This document shows positions 1 through 6,099 of a DNA stretch of 6,814 nucleotides, piece after piece. Source of the stretch: Oscillospiraceae bacterium (GTDB lineage: Bacteria; Bacillota; Clostridia; Oscillospirales; Acutalibacteraceae); NCBI GenBank assembly GCA_031270785.1, contig JAISWM010000080.1, positions 1 through 6,814 on the forward strand. The letters are read 5' to 3'. The position numbers and the translations under genes are program-made. Each line of letters begins with the position of its first letter. The first letter of the stretch is position 1. The notes under the pieces are model-generated. The model was not told where the DNA came from, ran no database searches, and saw only the letters and a program-made list of their open reading frames with translations.

Positions 1-57
1 GATTATTTGTTTGAAATTCTCATTGCTAAGGTTATTTGTTTTTTCAAAATGGTTCAT
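1..57 (-). CDS. N-terminal fragment of an unknown protein, cut by the window edge
   Basis: Reading leftward from the ATG at 57-55 there are 19 open codons, MNHFEKTNNLSNENFKQII, reaching base 1 with no stop. A strong Shine-Dalgarno, GGAGGG on the - strand at 71-66, lies 8 bases before the ATG, and this is the main reason for calling it a gene. The peptide is polar and Asn-rich with no signal peptide or recognisable motif, so I cannot name a function. The gene is divergent from the methyltransferase at 216, so the 158 bases between them should hold two opposing promoters. It could still be a chance opening, because only 19 codons are visible. Confidence 0.55.
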   Translation of the reverse strand, partial: MNHFEKTNNLSNENFKQII

Positions 58-90
58 TTTTTTGGCCCTCCGTTCTGTCTCGGTTCTGTT

Positions 91-101
91 ATTGTATCAT
101 A
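91..101 (-). promoter_or_regulatory. Possible -10 region for the leftward gene
   Basis: On the - strand this stretch reads TATGATACAAT, which holds two overlapping boxes (TATGAT and TACAAT), each one mismatch from TATAAT. It lies about 35 bases upstream of the leftward ATG. No convincing -35 is seen at 17 bases: the hexamer there is TAGATC, a poor match to TTGACA. This is inferred from position and similarity only. Confidence 0.3.
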
Positions 102-171
102 AGTTTCCGAGGAGATCTAATATCTACTAATTTGGCCCACAACCTAATTCGCGGGGGGAAAATAGCAAAAA

Positions 172-177
172 TATAAT
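172..177 (+). promoter_or_regulatory. Candidate -10 box for the methyltransferase-dprA pair
   Basis: A perfect TATAAT lies 38 bases before the ATG at 216. The expected -35 position (about 149-154, TCGCGG) does not match TTGACA, so this would be a -10-dependent or regulated promoter, or a chance match in AT-rich DNA. The ribosome binding site GGGAG at 205-209 is 6 bases from the ATG. Confidence 0.35.
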
Positions 178-215
178 TCTTTTTAAGATGTAAATTTTTA
201 ATTTGGGAGAAAAAA

Positions 216-1034
216 ATGAGTATAGACATCGCAGTAATATCCAGCATACAAAACGAAAAAATAAAACACGCAGAAAAAATTATAAAACAGCCTAAATACA
301 GACAAAAAAGTAATCAATTTGCCGTTGAAGGAATAAAGCTGGTAAAAGAAGTTTTAAAGTCCGAAATTAAAATCGACAGTATTTTTATAACCCCGGAGTC
401 ATATGAAAAGTATAAGCAAGATTTAAAAAACATTATGAATAACAGCACTTTTATTATCTATGAAGTAAATAATAAAATAATGAATAAAATTTCGGATATG
501 GCATCTCCACCGGGAATAATATGCTTGTGCCAAACGGTTGATAAAACCCAAATGTTGGATAAAATAGTAAAAAACAACAAGATTGTAATTTTGGAAAATA
601 TTCAAGATCCTCATAATTTGGGTACTCTTTTTAGAATTTGTGATGCAATGAAAATAAAATCTGTAGGAGTAACTAAAAGTTCTTGCGATATTTATAATCC
701 GAAAGTACTTCGCGGAAGTATGGGAAGTGTTTTTAGACTTGACATCTTTAAGGTAAATGATATTATAACTTTCATTTCCAAATTAAAAAAATATCGGTTT
801 GAAGTTTATGCTTCTACTGCGGATAAAAACGACAGCCCCATATCAAAAATTAAATACGGCAAAAAAATCGCCGTAATCATAGGTAATGAGGGAAGCGGGA
901 TAAGCCCGGAGACTATAAAGCTGTGTGATAAAAGAGTAACAATACCTACTAATCAAGAAATAGATTCACTAAACGCAGCGGTAGCCGCGGGGATAATTAT
1001 TTGGGAAATAACAGGGCGAGGGGAATTTGGGTGA
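216..1034 (+). CDS. SpoU/TrmH-family RNA 2'-O-methyltransferase
   Basis: This 272-residue cytoplasmic enzyme should use S-adenosylmethionine to methylate a ribose 2'-OH in rRNA or tRNA. Residues about 10-106 look like the SpoU substrate-binding domain (FAVEGIKLVKEVL near 35-47, SPPGIICLCQ at 97-106). Residues 122-267 form the trefoil-knotted SPOUT catalytic domain. Motif 1 is NIQDPHNLGTLFR (128-140), with the expected Asn and the catalytic-type Arg140. Motif 2 is IIGNEGSGIS (221-230). Motif 3 is IPTNQEIDSLNAAVAAG (243-259), with the SLN signature. The start is the ATG 6 bases after GGGAG. Its stop TGA overlaps the GTG of dprA (GTGA), so the two are probably translated together. The family also includes RlmB, TsnR and YsgA-like enzymes. 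The exact target base cannot be read from the sequence, so no symbol is given. Confidence 0.93.
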   Translation: MSIDIAVISSIQNEKIKHAEKIIKQPKYRQKSNQFAVEGIKLVKEVLKSEIKIDSIFITPESYEKYKQDLKNIMNNSTFIIYEVNNKIMNKISDMASPPGIICLCQTVDKTQMLDKIVKNNKIVILENIQDPHNLGTLFRICDAMKIKSVGVTKSSCDIYNPKVLRGSMGSVFRLDIFKVNDIITFISKLKKYRFEVYASTADKNDSPISKIKYGKKIAVIIGNEGSGISPETIKLCDKRVTIPTNQEIDSLNAAVAAGIIIWEITGRGEFG

Positions 1035-2221
1035 ACAATAAAATTTATTGGATATGGCTGCAAAATGCCTTAAAATATGGAAGCCATAAGGTGAGAACCA
1101 TAAATTTACTTTATGAAAATATACAAAAATTTTATAACGCGAGGGAAAAAGAGTGGAGACTATGCGGCTGTTTTACAAATAAGGAAATATCGTCTTTACT
1201 GGAATCTACTGTGCAAAAAGCAGCTGCGATTTTAGATAGGTCGGTGTCTCTCGGGTATCAAATAATCACTCTTGAAGATAAAGACTATCCTCAAAAATTA
1301 AAAAGCATAGTAAATCCTCCTTGTGTGCTGTACATAAATGGGGATATAAGTAATATAGATAAGAAATTGTGTGTATCTATAGTCGGCACAAGAAACGCGA
1401 CGCTTTACGGTATGCAAACAGCGTTTGAGATGGCTTATAATCTAGCCAAAGAAGGTGTTATAATTATCAGCGGAGGCGCTTTGGGGATAGACCGGTCAGC
1501 GCACAGCGGAGCTTTAAGAGCCGGTGGAGAAACAATGGCGGTGCTTGGATGCGGCATAAATTGTAAATATCTTGCAGAAAATGGACCTCTTCGAAGGGAA
1601 ATATCAAAAACCGGTGCATTAATATCGGAATATCCTCCGGACTTGCCCGCTTTTTTCTCAAATTTTCCGATAAGAAACCGTATAATTTCCGGCTTATCGT
1701 CCGGGACAGTTGTTATAGAAGCTGGAGCGAAAAGCGGTTCATTAATAACCGCTAACTTGGCAAGTAGCCAGTACCGAGATGTTTTTGCGGTCCCTGTTGG
1801 CAAGGAAAGCCCGGTATCTCAAGGCACATTTTCATTAATCAGAGGCGGAGCAAAGGTAGTTACTTGCGCGCAAGACATATTAAATGAATATAATATCAAA
1901 GGAAAAAATATAAATTTTCAAAAAGAAAAAGAAGAAACTATAAATTCGTGCTATAAACCCGTTATTGCTAAACCGGCGGCAAATAAAAATGCCGCGCCTG
2001 AAATAAAGTTTGCTTATAATAATGAATCTGCTGTGGATTCTTTATCGGAAGAGTGCAAAAATGTGTATTTATCGATTAAAAAAACCGGAAAAAGCCATAT
2101 TGATCAAATATCTGTAAATACTAATATTCATATAAAAAACTTGCTTTCTATTATCACGCAGCTTGAAATTTGCGGTTTTATAAAATCTTATCCAGGCAAA
2201 ATGTATGCCGCAAAACAATAG
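1031..2221 (+). CDS. dprA: DNA-processing protein DprA (Smf)
   Basis: DprA binds incoming single-stranded DNA during natural transformation and loads RecA onto it. It acts in the cytoplasm and is also found in many non-competent bacteria. From the GTG at 1031 the protein has 396 residues, within the usual 300-400. The Rossmann-like core carries VGTRNATLYG (118-127), SGGALGIDRSAH (147-158), FPIRNRIISGLS (212-223), EAGAKSGSLITA (230-241) and SQGT (263-266). Residues about 336-395 look like the C-terminal winged helix (DprA_WH). A polar Lys/Asn/Ala-rich linker (about 290-335) separates them. I chose GTG 1031 over the in-frame TTG 1001 because GAGGGG (1018-1023) sits 7 bases before it and it overlaps the previous stop as GTGA. 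All core motifs are intact. One small oddity is VFAVPVGKES, where most family members have VFAVPG. Confidence 0.95.
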   Translation: MNNKIYWIWLQNALKYGSHKVRTINLLYENIQKFYNAREKEWRLCGCFTNKEISSLLESTVQKAAAILDRSVSLGYQIITLEDKDYPQKLKSIVNPPCVLYINGDISNIDKKLCVSIVGTRNATLYGMQTAFEMAYNLAKEGVIIISGGALGIDRSAHSGALRAGGETMAVLGCGINCKYLAENGPLRREISKTGALISEYPPDLPAFFSNFPIRNRIISGLSSGTVVIEAGAKSGSLITANLASSQYRDVFAVPVGKESPVSQGTFSLIRGGAKVVTCAQDILNEYNIKGKNINFQKEKEETINSCYKPVIAKPAANKNAAPEIKFAYNNESAVDSLSEECKNVYLSIKKTGKSHIDQISVNTNIHIKNLLSIITQLEICGFIKSYPGKMYAAKQ

Positions 2222-2255
2222 TTTTAATTTAAAAAGTCTAAACTCTCGGAGCTCT

Positions 2256-2276
2256 TTCCCCGCTGACGGCGGGGAA
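2256..2276. repeat. GC-rich intergenic hairpin 1
   Basis: A perfect 8-bp inverted repeat, TTCCCCGC (2256-2263) and GCGGGGAA (2269-2276), has a 5-base loop. It begins 35 bases after the dprA stop. No T-run follows on the + strand (GGAATACAC), so it is not a standard intrinsic terminator, though it may stabilise or partly end the dprA message. It resembles the hairpins at 2357 and 6006. Confidence 0.7.
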
Positions 2277-2356
2277 GGAATACACAAATGAATGTGCTCT
2301 TTTGGTGAAAACAGTTATAAACTCATCAAACTTTAAATTTAGGCTTTTATTTTTGC

Positions 2357-2383
2357 GTTATTCCCGTCATGGGCGGGAATAAC
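2357..2383. repeat. GC-rich intergenic hairpin 2
   Basis: A perfect 10-bp inverted repeat, GTTATTCCCG (2357-2366) and CGGGAATAAC (2374-2383), has a 7-base loop. It lies about 60 bases before the topA start and just upstream of the candidate -10. The arms carry the same TTCCC/GGGAA core as hairpin 1. There is no T-run on either strand next to the stem, so it reads as an extragenic palindrome rather than a terminator. Confidence 0.7.
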
Positions 2384-2413
2384 AAAAACAAGGGATTTAA
2401 AATCTGAAAAATA

Positions 2414-2419
2414 TATAAT
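2414..2419 (+). promoter_or_regulatory. Candidate -10 box for topA-trmFO
   Basis: A perfect TATAAT lies 26 bases before the topA ATG, but without a -35 match at the expected distance (2391-2396 is AGGGAT). If it is used, the leader would be only about 20 bases. The only purine-rich site (GGGA, 2427-2430) is 15 bases from the ATG, too far for a good Shine-Dalgarno, so topA translation may start weakly. Confidence 0.35.
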
Positions 2420-2445
2420 TTAATTTGGGATGGTTGTGAATAATA

Positions 2446-4536
2446 ATGTCAAACTTAGTTATAGTAGAGTCGCCGGCGAAGGCCAGAACAATAAAAAAGT
2501 ACTTAGGAAAAGATTACGACATCATTGCTTCGATGGGGCACGTAAGAGATCTACCGGAAAAAAGATTAAGCGTAGACGTAAAAAATAGCTTTAAACCCAC
2601 CTACACAATTTTAAAAGGCAAAGAAAAAATAGTCGAAGAAATTCAGCACAAAGCTAAAAAAAGCAAAAAAATATTTCTGGCAACGGACCCTGATCGTGAA
2701 GGGGAAGCGATTTCGTGGCATTTATCTTATCTTTTGGGCCTTGATCCGCAAGGCGCTAACAGAGTAACTTTTAATGAAATAACAAAAACGGGAGTCGGCC
2801 TTGGAATGAAGTCGCCAAGGGCAATAGACACTGACTTAGTAAATGCGCAGCAGGCAAGAAGAATACTTGACAGGCTTGTTGGATATAAATTAAGCCCGTT
2901 TTTATCTAAAAAAATTCATAAAGGGCTTTCTGCTGGGCGTGTTCAGTCTGTAGCAGTAAGGATAATAGTAGATCGGGAAGAAGAAATACGTAAATTTAAG
3001 TCCGAAGAATATTGGTCAATAGATGCTGATTTTATACCGAAGGGATCTAAAAAACATTTTTCCGCTTCTTTTTATGGAGATTTAAAAAACAAAATTGATA
3101 TAAAAAATGAGTCTGAAGCTAAAGAAATATTTAAAAAACTTGAAAATAAAGATTATAAAGTTTTGAACCTTAAAAAAGGCAAACGAAAGAAAAACCCGGC
3201 GCCCCCGTTTATTACGTCCACGCTTCAGCAAGATGCTTCAAGAAAACTTGGGTTTCAAATAAAACGCACTATGAAAGTGGCGCAAGAACTTTATGAAGGT
3301 TTGGAAATTGAAGGGTTGGGTGCAATGGGACTTATAACATATATGCGAACTGATTCCCTGCGCATTTCCGAAGACGCTATAAAAGAAGCTCAAGATTATA
3401 TCCTTAGCAAATGGGGGAAAAAATATTTGCCTCCTCAGCCCAGGAGGTTCAAAACAAAAGCAAGCGCCCAAGACGGCCACGAGGCAATAAGGCCGTCAAC
3501 GCCAAAAATAACGCCCGAGCAAGTAAAAAACAGTTTAAGTTCAGACCAATATAAACTATATAAACTAATTTGGGAAAGGTTTATAGCGTGCCAGATGTCA
3601 AGCAGTGTGCAAAGCACCACGGGGGTTGACATAACCGAGGGGGAATATTTGTTTAAAGCATCAGGATATACCGTAGACTTTGACGGATTTACTGTTTTGT
3701 ATACAGAGGGAAAAGATATAGACGACGAAAAAGAAAAAGCGCTCCCTGACCTTGAAGAAAATATGCCGCTTAGGCTTAAAGATCTGAATTCAAATCAGCA
3801 TTTTACGCAGCCTCCGCCAAGATATACCGAAGCCTCGCTTATAAAAACCCTTGAAGAATACGGCGTAGGAAGACCTTCAACATATGCCGCGACTATATCA
3901 ACAATTACGTCAAGAGAATACGTAACAAGAGAGGCTAAAACGTTAAAACCCACAGAACTCGGTGAAGCCACCAACGGATTAATGAAAAAAGGGTTTCCGA
4001 AAATAGTAAACGTAAAGTTTACGGCGCAGATGGAAAATGATTTAGACGTTGTAGAATCCGGAAAAATTCAGTGGACAAAAATACTGGAAGAATTTTACAC
4101 AGAATTTTCTAAAACCCTGGAAAAAGCCAAAGAAGACATGAAAGACGACAAAATAGAATTAAAAGAAGATCAAACAGATATTGTCTGCGAAAAGTGCGGA
4201 AGAAAAATGGTAATTAAAAGGGGAAGATTTGGCAAATTTATAGCTTGCCCCGGGTACCCTGAATGTACTCATAAACAAAGTATTTCGCATGAAATAGGTG
4301 TAAAATGCCCTAAGTGCAAGGACGGAAACGTCACAGAAAGGAAAAGCAAAAAAGGAAGGGCCTTTTTTGGGTGTGGCAATTTTCCAAAGTGCCGCTTTAT
4401 ATCATGGGATAAACCCTTAAATGATTTGTGCCCCAAATGCGGTGACAATCTTTATCAGAAACAAACTAAAAAAACCACAAAAATTTATTGTAAAACAGAA
4501 AACTGTGGATACGAAAAGACGCAGAATAATGAATGA
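2446..4536 (+). CDS. topA: DNA topoisomerase I (type IA)
   Basis: TopA relaxes negatively supercoiled DNA by cutting one strand through a 5'-phosphotyrosine link and passing the other strand; it acts on the nucleoid. The 696-residue length is typical of TopA with zinc domains. The TOPRIM domain spans about 1-140, with catalytic Glu8 (IVESPAKA) and the acidic triad D81-P-D83-R-E85 (ATDPDREGEA) that binds Mg. The core holds LSAGRVQSVAVR (161-172) and the active-site Tyr299 in GLITYMRTDS (295-304). LEEYGVGRPSTYA (469-481) is the later conserved segment. Three C-terminal zinc ribbons use Cys 581/584/601/607, 621/624/643/649 and 662/665/682/687. The ATG at 2446 is firm because an in-frame TGA at 2437 blocks extension. 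It overlaps trmFO by 8 bases, so the two are likely co-translated. Confidence 0.98.
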   Translation: MSNLVIVESPAKARTIKKYLGKDYDIIASMGHVRDLPEKRLSVDVKNSFKPTYTILKGKEKIVEEIQHKAKKSKKIFLATDPDREGEAISWHLSYLLGLDPQGANRVTFNEITKTGVGLGMKSPRAIDTDLVNAQQARRILDRLVGYKLSPFLSKKIHKGLSAGRVQSVAVRIIVDREEEIRKFKSEEYWSIDADFIPKGSKKHFSASFYGDLKNKIDIKNESEAKEIFKKLENKDYKVLNLKKGKRKKNPAPPFITSTLQQDASRKLGFQIKRTMKVAQELYEGLEIEGLGAMGLITYMRTDSLRISEDAIKEAQDYILSKWGKKYLPPQPRRFKTKASAQDGHEAIRPSTPKITPEQVKNSLSSDQYKLYKLIWERFIACQMSSSVQSTTGVDITEGEYLFKASGYTVDFDGFTVLYTEGKDIDDEKEKALPDLEENMPLRLKDLNSNQHFTQPPPRYTEASLIKTLEEYGVGRPSTYAATISTITSREYVTREAKTLKPTELGEATNGLMKKGFPKIVNVKFTAQMENDLDVVESGKIQWTKILEEFYTEFSKTLEKAKEDMKDDKIELKEDQTDIVCEKCGRKMVIKRGRFGKFIACPGYPECTHKQSISHEIGVKCPKCKDGNVTERKSKKGRAFFGCGNFPKCRFISWDKPLNDLCPKCGDNLYQKQTKKTTKIYCKTENCGYEKTQNNE

Positions 4537-5827
4537 TAATATAAACGTAATAGGAGCAGGACTTGCGGGGTGTGAATGCGCATATCAAATTGCCAAAAGA
4601 GGAATAAAAGTCAATCTTTTTGATATGAAACCACATAAATTTTCTCCCGCGCATAAAAACAATAATCTTTGTGAGCTTGTATGCTCGAACTCTTTTAAGG
4701 CCCAAAAAACAGACAGCGCCGCAGGGCTTTTAAAAGAGGAATTAAGGGTTTTAGATTCATTAATACTTAAATGCGCAGATAAAACTTCAGTACCTGCCGG
4801 AGGGGCTTTGGCTGTAGACAGGGAAAAATTTTCTGAGCTAGTTACAAAAGAAATTTTAAACCACCCGCTGATTAATTTTAAAACTCAAGAAATAACTGAC
4901 ATAGATTATGATGATATAAATATAATCGCAACAGGTCCCCTTACATCAGACGCTCTTGCAAATAAAATATCGGATTTATGCGAAGGTTTTTTGAGTTTTT
5001 TTGATGCAGCTGCTCCAATTGTGACTTTTGAAAGTATAGATATGGATTTCGCGTTTTGGGGATCAAGGTATGGTAAAGGAGATGCTTCATCTTATTTAAA
5101 CTGCCCGCTTGACGAAGAAACATATAAATTTTTTTATAATGAACTAATCGGCGCGCAAAGAGCCCCTGTACACGGTTTTGATGTTTTAAATCCTAAAGTT
5201 TATGAAGGGTGTATGCCGGTAGAAGTGGCGGCGCTGCGAGGAATTGATACATTAAGATATGGACCCATGAAGCCCGTAGGGCTTAAAAATCCCAAAGAAG
5301 GTAAACGCTCGTACGCGGTCGTGCAGCTGAGGCGTGAAAATAAAGAAGGTACGCTTTATAATATGGTTGGGTTTCAAACTAATTTAAAATTTTCGGAACA
5401 AACGAGAGTTTTTGGTATTGTACCGGCGCTCAAGAATTTGGAAATCGTAAGATATGGAGTAATGCACAGAAACACTTTCATAAATTCCCCGAAATTGCTT
5501 TACCCTACATACCAATTTAAAACTAATCAAAAACTATTTTTTGCCGGGCAGATAACCGGCACAGAGGGGTATATAGAGTCTGTTTCATCAGGGTTCATAG
5601 CGGGAATAAATGCCACTAAAATTTTCCAAAATAAAAGTGCTGTAGTTTTCCCGAAAGAAACTGTTATGGGGGCACTTGCAAATTATATAAGCGATGAAAA
5701 TATAAAAAACTTTCAGCCAATGGGGGCAAACCTCGGCATTTTGCCGAACTTTGAACCAGAGATAAAAAATAAACAGTTAAGGCATGAAAGTTTTGCTAAA
5801 AGGTCACTTAGTATCATAAAAACGTGA
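4529..5827 (+). CDS. trmFO: Folate-dependent tRNA (uracil-54-C5-)-methyltransferase TrmFO
   Basis: TrmFO makes m5U54 (ribothymidine) in the tRNA T-loop, taking the carbon from methylenetetrahydrofolate and reducing it with FAD. It is the alternative to SAM-dependent TrmA. The 432-residue length fits the family (about 430-450). The N-terminus has the dinucleotide-binding turn VIGAGLAGCECA (7-18). Conserved FDMKPHKFSPAHK (31-43) and ELVCSNSFKA (49-58) follow. Cys52 and Cys228 (YEGCMPVE) match the two cysteines reported as catalytic in Bacillus TrmFO. GQITGTEGYIES (340-351) and FQPMGANLGILP (395-406) are C-terminal signatures. I chose the ATG at 4529 because the protein begins right at the FAD fold; the longer in-frame reading from 4421 only adds residues encoded inside topA. 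It overlaps the topA stop by 8 bases and has only a weak purine-rich site upstream, consistent with coupling. Confidence 0.97.
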   Translation: MNDNINVIGAGLAGCECAYQIAKRGIKVNLFDMKPHKFSPAHKNNNLCELVCSNSFKAQKTDSAAGLLKEELRVLDSLILKCADKTSVPAGGALAVDREKFSELVTKEILNHPLINFKTQEITDIDYDDINIIATGPLTSDALANKISDLCEGFLSFFDAAAPIVTFESIDMDFAFWGSRYGKGDASSYLNCPLDEETYKFFYNELIGAQRAPVHGFDVLNPKVYEGCMPVEVAALRGIDTLRYGPMKPVGLKNPKEGKRSYAVVQLRRENKEGTLYNMVGFQTNLKFSEQTRVFGIVPALKNLEIVRYGVMHRNTFINSPKLLYPTYQFKTNQKLFFAGQITGTEGYIESVSSGFIAGINATKIFQNKSAVVFPKETVMGALANYISDENIKNFQPMGANLGILPNFEPEIKNKQLRHESFAKRSLSIIKT

Positions 5828-5891
5828 CGTTGCCTCCCTGCCTTTTTCACGCTTATATAGCCACTGCGTTTGAAAAAAGTATAAATTTTAA

Positions 5892-5926
5892 AAGTCACCC
5901 CCCACCGGCGGGCGGAGTGGTGACTT
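5892..5926. repeat. GC-rich intergenic hairpin 3
   Basis: A perfect 8-bp inverted repeat, AAGTCACC (5892-5899) and GGTGACTT (5919-5926), encloses a very GC-rich 19-base interior with CCGGCGGGCGG. It lies 65 bases after the trmFO stop, in the convergent gap between trmFO and the Rab gene. No T-run follows on the + strand (ACTCATATGG). On the - strand it is followed by TTAAAATTTATAC, so weak termination of the leftward message is possible. The interior shares GGCGGG with the other hairpins. Confidence 0.65.
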
Positions 5927-6005
5927 ACTCATATGGTTCTTTTCAAGAAAAGCAGTTATATCATTATATTTTCGGTAGTGGTCCAAATTAATTGATAATA
6001 TTTTA

Positions 6006-6024
6006 CCCCCGCCAAAGGCGGGGG
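6006..6024. repeat. GC-rich intergenic hairpin 4
   Basis: A perfect 8-bp inverted repeat, CCCCCGCC (6006-6013) and GGCGGGGG (6017-6024), has a 3-base AAA loop. It sits 76 bases beyond the Rab stop. Read leftward, the stem is followed by TAAAATATTATC, which is AT-rich but not a clean T-run; read rightward, AAGAAAG follows. It could stop or protect the 3' end of the leftward Rab message, or be another copy of the same extragenic palindrome. The rest of the 5828-6099 gap shows no gene that I can support. Confidence 0.65.
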
Positions 6025-6099
6025 GAAGAAAGAATTTTAATTATTTTATGGCGCGACCATGTTTTCAAACGGTTTTTACTATAATCTTTGGCTTAGCAA

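Noticed and set aside
1001..1030. Earlier TTG start for dprA
   Set aside because: It would add ten residues encoded inside the methyltransferase gene. GTG 1031 has GAGGGG at the right distance and the classic GTGA overlap.
1435..1803. 122-codon open frame on the - strand inside dprA
   Set aside because: It covers the most conserved DprA motifs on the other strand; the opening follows from dprA codon use and the product shows no recognisable motif.
2256..2276. Intrinsic terminator after dprA
   Set aside because: The stem is strong but no T-run follows it, so it is listed as a hairpin repeat rather than a terminator.
4421..4528. Earlier ATG for trmFO
   Set aside because: It would add 36 residues read from the topA zinc-ribbon codons. 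TrmFO proteins start right before the FAD-binding turn, which fits the ATG at 4529.
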